DNA of 27,573 nucleotides from Burkholderia sp. (lineage in GTDB: Bacteria > Pseudomonadota > Gammaproteobacteria > Burkholderiales > Burkholderiaceae): contig JASLEG010000327.1 in the NCBI GenBank assembly GCA_030151225.1, forward strand, positions 1-27,573, written 5' to 3'. Position 1 is the stretch's first letter. Every line of letters begins with the position of its first letter. Below, piece after piece: positions 6,783 through 15,573 of this stretch. The notes beneath the pieces were generated by a model. It had not been told where the DNA came from. It saw nothing but the letters and a program-made list of their open reading frames with translations, and ran no database searches. The position numbers and the translations under genes were made by a program.

Positions 6783-8612
6783 ATGTCCGCCTACGTCAAA
6801 CCAAGATGGTTACGGGATCTTTTGCGTTTCCTCCCGTTGAAGAGCCAATTTGTACTGTCGGGCAATGTGCGTGATTTACAGGCGTGCGAGGTCGCGCCAG
6901 GCGTCGTGACGGCCCAGCCGCTGTCAGGCATGCTGGCCGACGAACTCCGTGAAGCAGGATATGCGCAACTGATCGTCTGGAATCCGGTTGCCGGCTTTAC
7001 CGTGCCGGACAGCCGCGTGCCTTCAGCCGAATCCGCGGATGACACCTTGCGACGAATCGGTCTGACGCCGGCCGATGGCGCCGCGCCGGGCGGGGTCGAC
7101 GTGCTGACGGCATGCCTTGAGCGCCTGACCACGCTGCCCGGGGCACCCGTCGCGCTCGTGATCGATTTCGCGTCTCGATTGGCGATCCGCACCGAATCGC
7201 TGAGTGCCGCCGAGCACGCACTGTTCACGCGCGCACTCGTGCTGGCTCACATGGCGACGCCCCGGCCCGCCGGCGAATTGCGGCGACCGTTCTTCAATAC
7301 GGTGCTCTGGGTCGTCGACAAGGAAGGCGACCTGCCCGACTGGCTGCTGATCGACAATCCGCGAATCCGGCACATTCCCGTATCCAAGCCGGACAGTGCG
7401 GCACGTCGCGCGCTGGCAGGTGCGCTACTGCGCGGTGTGCCGGGTGCTCAGACGGCCGAGCCTGATCGTCTGAAGGACGCCGAGTCCGCTTTCGTGGACG
7501 GCTCCGAAGGGATGTTGCTGGCCGACATGAACGCAATCGCCACACTGGCACGGGTCGAACATGTCACCATCGACAAGATCGGGGATGCCGTGCGGCGCTA
7601 CAAGGTGGGCGTGACCGAGGATCCCTGGCTGCAGATCGATCGAGACAAGATCCGCAATGCGGACGCATTCGTGCGCCAGAGAGTCAAGGGGCAGGTGCAC
7701 GCAGTCACGCACATGCTCGACCTGGTCAAGCGTGCCATGACCGGGGTGGGTGCCCGGCGCAAGGGTAATCGGCCGCGCGGCGTGGCGTTTTTGGCGGGTC
7801 CGACCGGCGTCGGAAAAACGGAGCTCGCCAAGACGATCACGAGTCTTCTGTTTGGTGACGAAAGCGCCTATATCCGCTTCGACATGTCCGAGTTCAGCGC
7901 GGAGCATGCGGATCAGCGGCTGATCGGAGCGCCGCCCGGATATGTCGGTTACGACGTCGGCGGTGAGTTGACCAATGCAATCCGTGAGCGTCCATTCAGC
8001 GTGGTGCTGTTCGATGAAATCGAGAAAGCCCATCCGCGTATTCTCGACAAGTTTCTGCAAATTCTCGACGACGGCGTATTGACGTCGGGGCGTGGCGATC
8101 GCGTGTATTTTTCCGAAGCCTTGATCGTGTTCACGTCGAATCTGGGTATCTATCGTCAGGACGACTCCGGTCATCGTGTTGCGAACGTCGCGCCGAGTGA
8201 CGAAGCCGTGCAGATTCGGACCAAGGTACTCGACGAAATTCAGCGGCATTTCAAACTGGTGCTGAATCGCCCCGAAATCCTGAACCGGATCGGCGAAAAC
8301 ATCATCGTTTTCGATTTCATCCGCGAGGATGTCGGAACCGACATTTTCGAACAGATGGTTCAGGCCGTGCTCGACGATGTCGCGTCGCAGGAAATCTTCG
8401 TCGAACTTGCCGTCGAGTCGAAGCAGGCGCTGCGCGTGAAGTGTCTCGGCGATCTGTCGAATGGCGGGCGAGGCATTCGCAACCAGATCGAGGCGCACCT
8501 GATCAATCCGCTTGCGCGTGGCTTGTTCGATCAGGGCGCGAAACCGGGCGATCGTTTCGTGATCTCGGAAATCGACACGGGCGCATTCCGGCTGTCAAGA
8601 AGCGGCTCATGA
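6783..8612 (+). CDS. Hsp100/Clp-type AAA+ ATPase, first gene of candidate defence operon
   Basis: A 609-aa protein. The C-terminal half is a ClpA/ClpB D2-like AAA+ module: Walker A GPTGVGKT (339-346), pore loop GYVG (386-389), Walker B VVLFDE (407-412), sensor 1 TSN (451-453), Arg finger in RPEILNR (R502) and sensor 2 GRGIR (R566). The N-terminal half (~20-270) looks like a degenerate AAA domain. It keeps a Walker-B-like VALVIDF (~123-129), a sensor-1-like segment (VLWVVDKEGDLPDWLLIDNP) and a lid, but has LSGNVRD where a P-loop would be. There is no ClpP-binding IGF/L loop that I can see and no ClpN repeats. Inferred role: a ring remodeller powering the module. No Shine-Dalgarno precedes the ATG at 6783. 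The stop overlaps the next start (ATGA). Confidence 0.85.
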   Translation: MSAYVKPRWLRDLLRFLPLKSQFVLSGNVRDLQACEVAPGVVTAQPLSGMLADELREAGYAQLIVWNPVAGFTVPDSRVPSAESADDTLRRIGLTPADGAAPGGVDVLTACLERLTTLPGAPVALVIDFASRLAIRTESLSAAEHALFTRALVLAHMATPRPAGELRRPFFNTVLWVVDKEGDLPDWLLIDNPRIRHIPVSKPDSAARRALAGALLRGVPGAQTAEPDRLKDAESAFVDGSEGMLLADMNAIATLARVEHVTIDKIGDAVRRYKVGVTEDPWLQIDRDKIRNADAFVRQRVKGQVHAVTHMLDLVKRAMTGVGARRKGNRPRGVAFLAGPTGVGKTELAKTITSLLFGDESAYIRFDMSEFSAEHADQRLIGAPPGYVGYDVGGELTNAIRERPFSVVLFDEIEKAHPRILDKFLQILDDGVLTSGRGDRVYFSEALIVFTSNLGIYRQDDSGHRVANVAPSDEAVQIRTKVLDEIQRHFKLVLNRPEILNRIGENIIVFDFIREDVGTDIFEQMVQAVLDDVASQEIFVELAVESKQALRVKCLGDLSNGGRGIRNQIEAHLINPLARGLFDQGAKPGDRFVISEIDTGAFRLSRSGS

Positions 8613-9253
8613 ACATCCGCGTCTCGCGCCTGCATTTCCCCGTTACCACGCTGGGGCCGGGACGGCGAATCGGTGTCTGGTTTCAAGGCTGCGGAATTCG
8701 ATGCCCGGGCTGCATTTCGATGGATACCTGGGCGACGGAGGGCGGCGAAACCACGGTGAGCGCCGTGCTGATGCAAATCGAAGTCTGGTTGCCCGATGCG
8801 TCCGGCATCACGATTTCGGGAGGCGAGCCATTCGATCAGCCTGACGCACTCGTCGCAATGCTGCGCGGGTTGCGCGAACGTTCGGCCGTCGACGTCCTGG
8901 TTTATAGCGGTCATGCGATCGAGTCGCTGACCAATCGGCTTGCGGAGGCCGATGGCCTGATCGATGCATTGATTTCCGATCCGTTCGATCGCGCTGCCGC
9001 ACAGACCCGTGCGCTGCGCGGCAGCGACAACCAGCGCCTGCACTGCCTGACCGCGTTGGGCCGTGAACGCTTCGAGCCGTTCGAGCAATCCTTCGCGGGC
9101 AGCGGCAGGACGCTCGACGTGATGTTCGATGAAGACGGTACGGTCTGGTTCGCGGGAATCCCGGACCGGAACGATTTTTTGCGCTTGAGAGACCTATTGA
9201 CCGATCAGGGCCATCGTGTCCGGATCACCGCCGACAAGGCGGAAAAGAAATAA
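8609..9253 (+). CDS. Radical-SAM activating-enzyme-like protein (NrdG-like, single 4Fe-4S)
   Basis: A 214-aa protein. WFQGCGIRCPGC holds the radical-SAM triad Cys28-x3-Cys32-x2-Cys35. This is followed by MDTW, the same arrangement as the QGC..-CPGC-H-NPDTW of NrdG-type glycyl-radical activases. ITISGGEPF (67-75) is the SAM-binding GGE motif. No extra cysteine clusters or SPASM domain follow, and the length matches NrdG-like proteins. The ATG at 8609 overlaps the AAA+ gene stop (ATGA); longer upstream starts would lie inside that gene. No glycyl-radical partner (RVxGY-like C-terminus) is encoded nearby, so the substrate is unknown. It may modify a protein, a nucleotide or a phage component; this is inference. 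Confidence 0.88.
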   Translation: MNIRVSRLHFPVTTLGPGRRIGVWFQGCGIRCPGCISMDTWATEGGETTVSAVLMQIEVWLPDASGITISGGEPFDQPDALVAMLRGLRERSAVDVLVYSGHAIESLTNRLAEADGLIDALISDPFDRAAAQTRALRGSDNQRLHCLTALGRERFEPFEQSFAGSGRTLDVMFDEDGTVWFAGIPDRNDFLRLRDLLTDQGHRVRITADKAEKK

Positions 9254-9270
9254 GACAGGAAATGTCAGCC

Positions 9271-12200
9271 ATGATGCGTTTTTGCCCGAACTGTCGTACC
9301 GAACGATCGGTCGACGAATGGTTCTGTGCTGGCACCGTCGACGGTGCGACCTGTAGCTGGGACCTGTCGGGCTTGCCGATACGGGCGAATGGCTGGCGGC
9401 CGCAGGAAGTCGTCACGCGCGATACCGCCTCGCAGTCGCGCGAGCCCGTGGCATCCGAGGCCCGGATGCGTACCTCGATCACATGCGTGAACGGGCATCC
9501 CATGGATGCGGGTGACCTGCTTTGCCTCGAGTGCGGCGCGGATGTTGCACCGCCGTCCGGCCCGTCCGAGAACGATGAATCCGGCCCGAGCGATCACCGC
9601 GACGGCCCGCCGCTTCCCCCCGACGCAACCCGCATCGACGGCTGGCGTCTGCTGAGGCCGATATCGAATACCGATGGTGTTCGCGAACGCTATGTGGCCG
9701 AGCATGATGCCAGCGCCCGACAAGCCGTATTGACGCTTTATCGTCCCGGTGCGGAGCCGGATCCCGCAATCTACGACGTCCTCGGTCGCCTGCCTCGCGA
9801 GCATGTTCCGGAAATTCTCGCGACAGGACGTTGGGACGGGCGCGCGTATGAAGTCGCGGAGGAATTGAGCGGCGGCACGTTGGCCGATCTCGGTATCGCG
9901 GTGCATGACATGGCGGCGATTCGCCATGTCGTCGACGAACTGGGGCGCGCATTGCAGGCGTTCTCGGAGGCGGGCCTGCGGCATCGCGATCTGAGGCCCG
10001 GTACCTTGCTGGTACGAAGCCGCGAGCCTCTTGATCTCGTCATCAGCGGCTTCGGGTCGGCCCGGTTGTCGGAGTTCGATCTCGACATCGTGTCGCCGCT
10101 CGAAACGACGCGTTACATGGCGCCGGAGGCGATCGCGGGCGGGGTTGCCGCTGCCTCCGATTGGTGGAGCCTCGGCATGATCCTGCTTGAGCAGCTGACC
10201 GAGGGGCGCTGCTTCGAAGACATCAATCCGCACGCGTTCCTGATTCATGTGCTCGCCAATGGTGTCGCGCTGCCGGACGATCTCGACCCGTCCCTTCACC
10301 TCCTGCTGCGCGGCCTGCTCGCGCGCGATCGGCATCAGCGCTGGCAGTGGCCACAGGTCAAGGCCTGGCTCGACGGCAAGCCCGTCGATGCGCCTGCAAT
10401 CGAGGTCAATGGCGATGATGCCGAGGAAGGCGCGAGCCTCGCGCTCGGCGAGCGTCACTACCGCAAGCCGGCGGTGTTCGCGCTTGCGGCGGCGGAGCAT
10501 GAGCATTGGGCCTCAGCGCGTGATCTGCTCAGCCGTGGAGCGATCATGACGTGGGCGGAGCAGGTCGGCATGACTCCGAAAACGCTCGCTGGCCTGCGTC
10601 AGGTTGCTCAACTGGACGGATCGGACGACGACAGCCGGCTCATGATCGCGCTCAAGCTGCTGAATCCGGACATGCCGCTCATCTTGCGTGGCGACATCGT
10701 CACTCCGGGATGGCTGCTGAAGAATCCGCTCGAGGGCTATGACCTGATGACGGGGCCGGTGCCGGCATTTCTGGCCAGGCTGAACATGGAGGACTGGCTG
10801 TCCCGGTTGCGCGCTCGTGCCGATGACGTGCGGCAGCGTGCTCGACAATTTGCCATCGAACTCGACGAAGACATGGTGCGCATCGCGCTGCTGTCCACTT
10901 CGCGTGCTCAATTGGCCGCGCAATGGGAGGAGCGGCGCCTGCTGCTGCCCGATTCGAATCATCACGGCCTGCTGTCGCTGTCCGAGCGTCGAATCGTCAG
11001 CGAGGAGGATCTGATCGTCCTGCTGAGTGCATCGATCTCGCAGTTTCGTTCGGTGGATGAAATCCTCGATCAGGCTGCCGAGATCGCGACGCGGGAGCAG
11101 ATTCTCGTGTTCGATCGAGACGCGGCGCGGGTCATGCTCGCAATGCCGCGAGCGGAGCTGTTACGCATGGTGGACGACCGAATCTCGGGCTTCGCCCGCC
11201 CCGGTATTTCAGTCGTCGACGACTGGGCCGAGCAATTCAGGCTGGAGCGTCGCCTGTCGCTTCACGAAGTGATCGTGCTGCTGTCCGTGCCCGCCGAGCA
11301 GTGGCTCGAGCCGCAGAAGCAGCAATACGTATTCCAGATCCTCGATTTCTTCGAAAAGAAGGTGGCCACGACCGTGCTGCGCGGTCCCTTGGTTCGCATG
11401 ACCATCGGCAAGACGACGGGGCGTGTCGATCTGAACGAACTCGACGGGGCGCGCTTCGCGAGCAGTGCCCTGCTCGATCATCTGCTTCAACGCAATGCGC
11501 AGACGGTATCGGTCGACCCGGCCGCACTCGGTGCCAATCCCGCGCTCGAATCCCGGTTGAACACCTTGCATCGGCAGACCTCGCTCTACAAGCGAGATAC
11601 GGGTATCGACGGTCTTTACCTCGGTTTTCCGTTCCTGCTTTACAAGGATCATCGCGCCAGCACTCGCCCGCGCATCGCACCGATCCTGCTCTGGCCGATC
11701 AAGCTGCTGATGGAGGTGGGCAGGCGCGGACAGCTGTCGCTGGCCTTCGATGGCGAGCGCGAGGAAGTCCGCCTGAATCCCGCACTGGAAGGGCTGTTGG
11801 GCCGCGAAGCGATCAAGGCGTGGCGAGGCGCGGCTGACGAGGTACTGGGGCGTTCGGCGCTCAAGGCGGCGGACGTCATCGATGCCTTCGGGCTGTTGGC
11901 CGATGCCGGCGAACGCAAGCTCGGCGCGCTTCCTTCGCCGACTATCGACGTGCCGCCCGGCGCTGCACGCATCGCGTGTGCCGGTGTCTTGTTCCATGTC
12001 GATTTCGCTGGCCAGGCGATCGGCGAGGATCTGCGTCAGCTCAAGCAACTGTCCCCTTCCGGTACGGCGCTCGAGTCGATGCTGAGGCTGAAGGACAAGA
12101 CGGCCTACGATGCCGGTGAAGCCGATGACGCGGAAATCGGCCGTTTCCTGACCGTTGCCAGTGATCCGTCCCAGGAAACGGCCATCCTGCAGGCGCGCTG

Positions 12201-15200
12201 CGCGCCCGGATTGCTGGTCGAAGGGCCGCCGGGCACCGGCAAGAGCCAGACGATCGTCAACATGGTGGCGGACGCGATCGGGCGCGGCCGAAGCATGCTG
12301 ATCGTCTGCCAGAAGCATGCCGCGCTCGAGGTCGTTCGCAAGCGACTCGTGGCGGAGGGGCTCGGCGATCGTATCGTCATGGTCAACGACATCAACAAGG
12401 ATCGCGAGCCGACGATTCGCGCGGTGCGGGAGCAACTGGAGGCGATTCAGCGCGGCGCGGTTGCCGATCAAGGCCTGACGCGTCAGCGCGAGCGCATGGC
12501 TGCGAGAATCGAGACACTCGAGGGCGAACTCGATCGACAGCACGAGGCACTCCATCGTATCGACGCGTCGACGGGGCTGAGCTACAGGGCACTGCTGGGT
12601 GAACTGATTCGCCTGGAGGCCGGCACGCCTCCGGTGAGCATGCCGCAATTGCGTTCGAGGCTCGCTGCACTCCACATCACTGCGCTCACGACGCTCGAGG
12701 AACATTGCGCACCGTTGGCACGTTACTGGTTGCCCGCCAAATTCGAAGGCAGCCCGTTGGTGCAGCTCAAATCGTTCGCGACGGATGCCGACACGATCGA
12801 TGCATTCCGGACGGCATTCGAGGCCTTCCGCGAGGCCGATCGGCTACGGATCGAGACGCTCGCGGCGCATCCGGCCCGCTTCGACGTGGACGATCCGACG
12901 CCGTATCGGGCATGGCTTGAGTCGAATGCCAGCCGTCTCGTCTCGCTGGACGAAACGCAGCGCAAGCGACTCGCGCAGTGGCTGCCGCTGTTTCGGCCTG
13001 CGAATCTCCCCGATGCGCAAGGCCACCGTCATTACGCCACGCTCGGCGATCTGCATCGCGGTCTGCTGGCGGTCGCAACGCACGGTTTCGATCCCGTATT
13101 GTCGCCCGCGCTCGCGCGTCAGACTGCCGCCGAACTCGACCGTATCGCAGCGCAGGCTGCGCTGGCCAATCGCGCGCCTTCGCTGGCGAGTCGACTCAAT
13201 CCGATGACGTACCTTCGGCGTCGCTACCTGATGAGGTTCGCGACAGAAAGCGGCGCACCGGCAACGGACGACACGCTTCGCAAAATGCTCGGCGCCGCGC
13301 AACTCGAGCAGCAATGGCGCCCGCTGCGCGACGAGCTGAATGCGACGAGCAAGGCATTGCACCTCGACGAGGTGGATCCGGCCTGTTGCCTCGAGCTTGC
13401 CGATGCCTGCCTGCTCCGGTTGCGTCAGCTCGAGGAGGTTCGCGAACTCGCGCAGCATCTCGCCATTGCGCCACGTGGCGACGAATTCGATTCGGCGGTA
13501 ATGACCGGAGATCGCTCACCGGTGGTGCAACTGCTGGACGGGTTCGAGGCCGCGTTCGTGCGCCATGCCGCGCGTCAGCACAGCCTGCAGGCGCTGAGGC
13601 CACTCGATGAGTGGCTGTCGACCGAACTCGTCGAGGCCTGCCGTCGCACCATCGCGGAGAACACGAGCCAACAGGCCACGCTGAATCGGATCGGAGACGC
13701 GCTGCCGACGCTGGCGGCATACCAGCAGTTCAGGACGCGAGCGCGACATGCAAGTGCCGATGCCCTCGACGTGTTCGCGATCATGCGCGAACGCGAGGAT
13801 GCATTGATGCAGACGCCTCCCGAGGATCTCGATGACGCGGTGAGACGCCTGATCAACCGCGAGGCACGCCTTGCCTGGAAGCGCCGCATGGAACACGACA
13901 CGCCCGAGCTGCTGCTGGACAAGAGCGAGACCGTGGCCAAGGTCGAGGCGCTCGCGGCGGCGGACGAATCGATGCGTCGCCTGAATCGCGAAACCCTGCG
14001 AGGCGGTATCGATCGCTCTGCGATCGGCTCCGCGCGGGATTGGGAAGACGTGACGCGTCTCACGGGCCGACGTTCCCGGCGCCTGCGCGAATTCGTGGAA
14101 TTGGGTTCCGGCCTTGGCCTGATGACGCTGCGCCCCATCTGGATGATGAATCCGGACGTCGCTAGCCGGGTGCTTCCGCTGAAATCCGGCTTGTTCGATT
14201 CGGTCGTCTACGACGAGGCCTCTCAGATGCCGGTCGAGTATGCGATTCCGACGTTGTTCCGCAGCAATCTGTCCATCGTCAGCGGAGACGAGAAGCAGAT
14301 GCCACCCACCGCGTTCTTCTCGAGTCGAGCCGATAGCGACGAAACAGAGGTGTTCGACGGCGAGCAGCCCGGCGAGACGACGACCGGCGACGAGCGCGAG
14401 CGTTTCGAGGACACCTGGAACCGGCGCGAAATCAAGGATTGCCCGGATCTTCTGCAACTGGCGCGCAGCGCGTTGCCGGTGGCGACGCTGCAGATTCACT
14501 ACCGATCGGCGTATCGCGAGTTGATCGGCTACTCGAATGCGGCGTTTTACGAGAACAATCTCAGTGTGCCGGTTCGCCATCCCGATGCCATGGTGCGGGA
14601 GGTCAAGCCGCTCGAACTGATACAGGTAAATGGGCGGTACGAACAGCAGACCAACAGCGACGAGGCGGATCGCGTCGTCGACTATCTGTCGCGGATGTGG
14701 CAACAACCCTACGCGAAGCGATCTTCAGTCGGCGTCGTGACCTTCAATCGCAAGCAGGCCGATCTCATTCTCGAGCGGCTGGCGCAACGCGCGGAGACGG
14801 ACGAGGCTTTCCGTGACGCGTATCGCGAGGAATGCGATCGAACCGACCACGGCGAAGACATGGGCGTATTCGTCAAGAACGTCGAGAACGTGCAGGGTGA
14901 CGAGCGCGACACGATCGTCTTTTCCACGACGTTCGGCAGGAACGGCCAGGGCACGTTTCGCCGTCTGTTCGGCGTTCTCGGGCAGGGAGGCGGAGAGCGG
15001 CGTCTCAACGTGGCCGTGACACGGGCGAGGCACAAGGTCGTTCTGATCACGTCGATGCCGATCCGGGAGATATCGGACATGCTGGCCACGCAGCGCAAGC
15101 CCGCCATGCCGCGCGACTATCTCCAGGGTTACATGGAATACGCACGGGCAATGTCGGAAGGCGAGCTTTCGTCGGGGCGCTCGCTGCTCGGACGCATGAG

Positions 15201-15573
15201 CAGCGAGCGGGCTCACGCCAAGATGAACGGGCACGGCACTCTCGACGGCTTCGCCGCTGACGTGCTCGCCTATCTGCAAGGCCTGGGGCTGTCGCCCGTG
15301 CCTGCACAGGAGAGGGATGCATTCGGGCTCGATTTCGCGATCGTGGATCCGGAAACCGGCCAATTCTCGATCGGTATCGAATGCGATGCGCCGCGTCATC
15401 CCCTGCTCGAACATGCGCGAGCGCGCGAGATCTGGCGACCGGCGGTGCTCGGTCGCGCCATCCCGTCCCTGCACCGCGTGTCGTCGCAGGCGTGGTACCA
15501 GGAGCCCGACGCCGAGAAGGCGCGCCTCAAGGCCGCCGTTGAACAGGCCATGTACCGGGAGGTGACGGAATGA
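9271..15573 (+). CDS. Giant zinc-ribbon / kinase-like / SF1 helicase / Vsr-like nuclease fusion protein
   Basis: About 2100 aa. In order: zinc ribbon 1 (C5, C8, C19, C28); zinc ribbon 2 (C72, H76, C85, C88); kinase-like fold ~125-375 with HRD (238-240), APE (284-286) and DWWSLG, but Thr155 at the VAIK-Lys position and SGFG (259-262) for DFG; a helical region; a DUF4011-like segment from ~771; SF1 helicase with Walker A GPPGTGKS (985-992), DEAS (D1648), GDEKQMPPT, VQGDERD and NVAVTRAR (1913-1920); C-terminal Vsr/REase_MTES_1575-like nuclease with D2021 and E2037-C-D2039. Helicase core resembles COG1112/UPF1-like proteins. ATG 9271 was chosen because AGGAA ends 9 nt before it; ATG 9262 is only one base from that site. 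The stop overlaps the next start. Likely nucleic-acid-targeting effector of the operon. Confidence 0.88.
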   Translation: MMRFCPNCRTERSVDEWFCAGTVDGATCSWDLSGLPIRANGWRPQEVVTRDTASQSREPVASEARMRTSITCVNGHPMDAGDLLCLECGADVAPPSGPSENDESGPSDHRDGPPLPPDATRIDGWRLLRPISNTDGVRERYVAEHDASARQAVLTLYRPGAEPDPAIYDVLGRLPREHVPEILATGRWDGRAYEVAEELSGGTLADLGIAVHDMAAIRHVVDELGRALQAFSEAGLRHRDLRPGTLLVRSREPLDLVISGFGSARLSEFDLDIVSPLETTRYMAPEAIAGGVAAASDWWSLGMILLEQLTEGRCFEDINPHAFLIHVLANGVALPDDLDPSLHLLLRGLLARDRHQRWQWPQVKAWLDGKPVDAPAIEVNGDDAEEGASLALGERHYRKPAVFALAAAEHEHWASARDLLSRGAIMTWAEQVGMTPKTLAGLRQVAQLDGSDDDSRLMIALKLLNPDMPLILRGDIVTPGWLLKNPLEGYDLMTGPVPAFLARLNMEDWLSRLRARADDVRQRARQFAIELDEDMVRIALLSTSRAQLAAQWEERRLLLPDSNHHGLLSLSERRIVSEEDLIVLLSASISQFRSVDEILDQAAEIATREQILVFDRDAARVMLAMPRAELLRMVDDRISGFARPGISVVDDWAEQFRLERRLSLHEVIVLLSVPAEQWLEPQKQQYVFQILDFFEKKVATTVLRGPLVRMTIGKTTGRVDLNELDGARFASSALLDHLLQRNAQTVSVDPAALGANPALESRLNTLHRQTSLYKRDTGIDGLYLGFPFLLYKDHRASTRPRIAPILLWPIKLLMEVGRRGQLSLAFDGEREEVRLNPALEGLLGREAIKAWRGAADEVLGRSALKAADVIDAFGLLADAGERKLGALPSPTIDVPPGAARIACAGVLFHVDFAGQAIGEDLRQLKQLSPSGTALESMLRLKDKTAYDAGEADDAEIGRFLTVASDPSQETAILQARCAPGLLVEGPPGTGKSQTIVNMVADAIGRGRSMLIVCQKHAALEVVRKRLVAEGLGDRIVMVNDINKDREPTIRAVREQLEAIQRGAVADQGLTRQRERMAARIETLEGELDRQHEALHRIDASTGLSYRALLGELIRLEAGTPPVSMPQLRSRLAALHITALTTLEEHCAPLARYWLPAKFEGSPLVQLKSFATDADTIDAFRTAFEAFREADRLRIETLAAHPARFDVDDPTPYRAWLESNASRLVSLDETQRKRLAQWLPLFRPANLPDAQGHRHYATLGDLHRGLLAVATHGFDPVLSPALARQTAAELDRIAAQAALANRAPSLASRLNPMTYLRRRYLMRFATESGAPATDDTLRKMLGAAQLEQQWRPLRDELNATSKALHLDEVDPACCLELADACLLRLRQLEEVRELAQHLAIAPRGDEFDSAVMTGDRSPVVQLLDGFEAAFVRHAARQHSLQALRPLDEWLSTELVEACRRTIAENTSQQATLNRIGDALPTLAAYQQFRTRARHASADALDVFAIMREREDALMQTPPEDLDDAVRRLINREARLAWKRRMEHDTPELLLDKSETVAKVEALAAADESMRRLNRETLRGGIDRSAIGSARDWEDVTRLTGRRSRRLREFVELGSGLGLMTLRPIWMMNPDVASRVLPLKSGLFDSVVYDEASQMPVEYAIPTLFRSNLSIVSGDEKQMPPTAFFSSRADSDETEVFDGEQPGETTTGDERERFEDTWNRREIKDCPDLLQLARSALPVATLQIHYRSAYRELIGYSNAAFYENNLSVPVRHPDAMVREVKPLELIQVNGRYEQQTNSDEADRVVDYLSRMWQQPYAKRSSVGVVTFNRKQADLILERLAQRAETDEAFRDAYREECDRTDHGEDMGVFVKNVENVQGDERDTIVFSTTFGRNGQGTFRRLFGVLGQGGGERRLNVAVTRARHKVVLITSMPIREISDMLATQRKPAMPRDYLQGYMEYARAMSEGELSSGRSLLGRMSSERAHAKMNGHGTLDGFAADVLAYLQGLGLSPVPAQERDAFGLDFAIVDPETGQFSIGIECDAPRHPLLEHARAREIWRPAVLGRAIPSLHRVSSQAWYQEPDAEKARLKAAVEQAMYREVTE

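Noticed and set aside
6437..6784. 115-residue minus-strand frame before the accessory operon
   Set aside because: No ribosome site, no coding bias, no motif; lies in the presumed promoter region.
9262..9270. Upstream ATG for the helicase fusion gene
   Set aside because: Only one base separates it from AGGAA; the ATG at 9271 has proper 9-nt spacing. The difference is three residues.
11209..14706. Long minus-strand frames opposite the helicase gene (11209-12705, 13516-14706)
   Set aside because: Antisense shadows; the + strand carries clear helicase motifs and consistent codon bias throughout.
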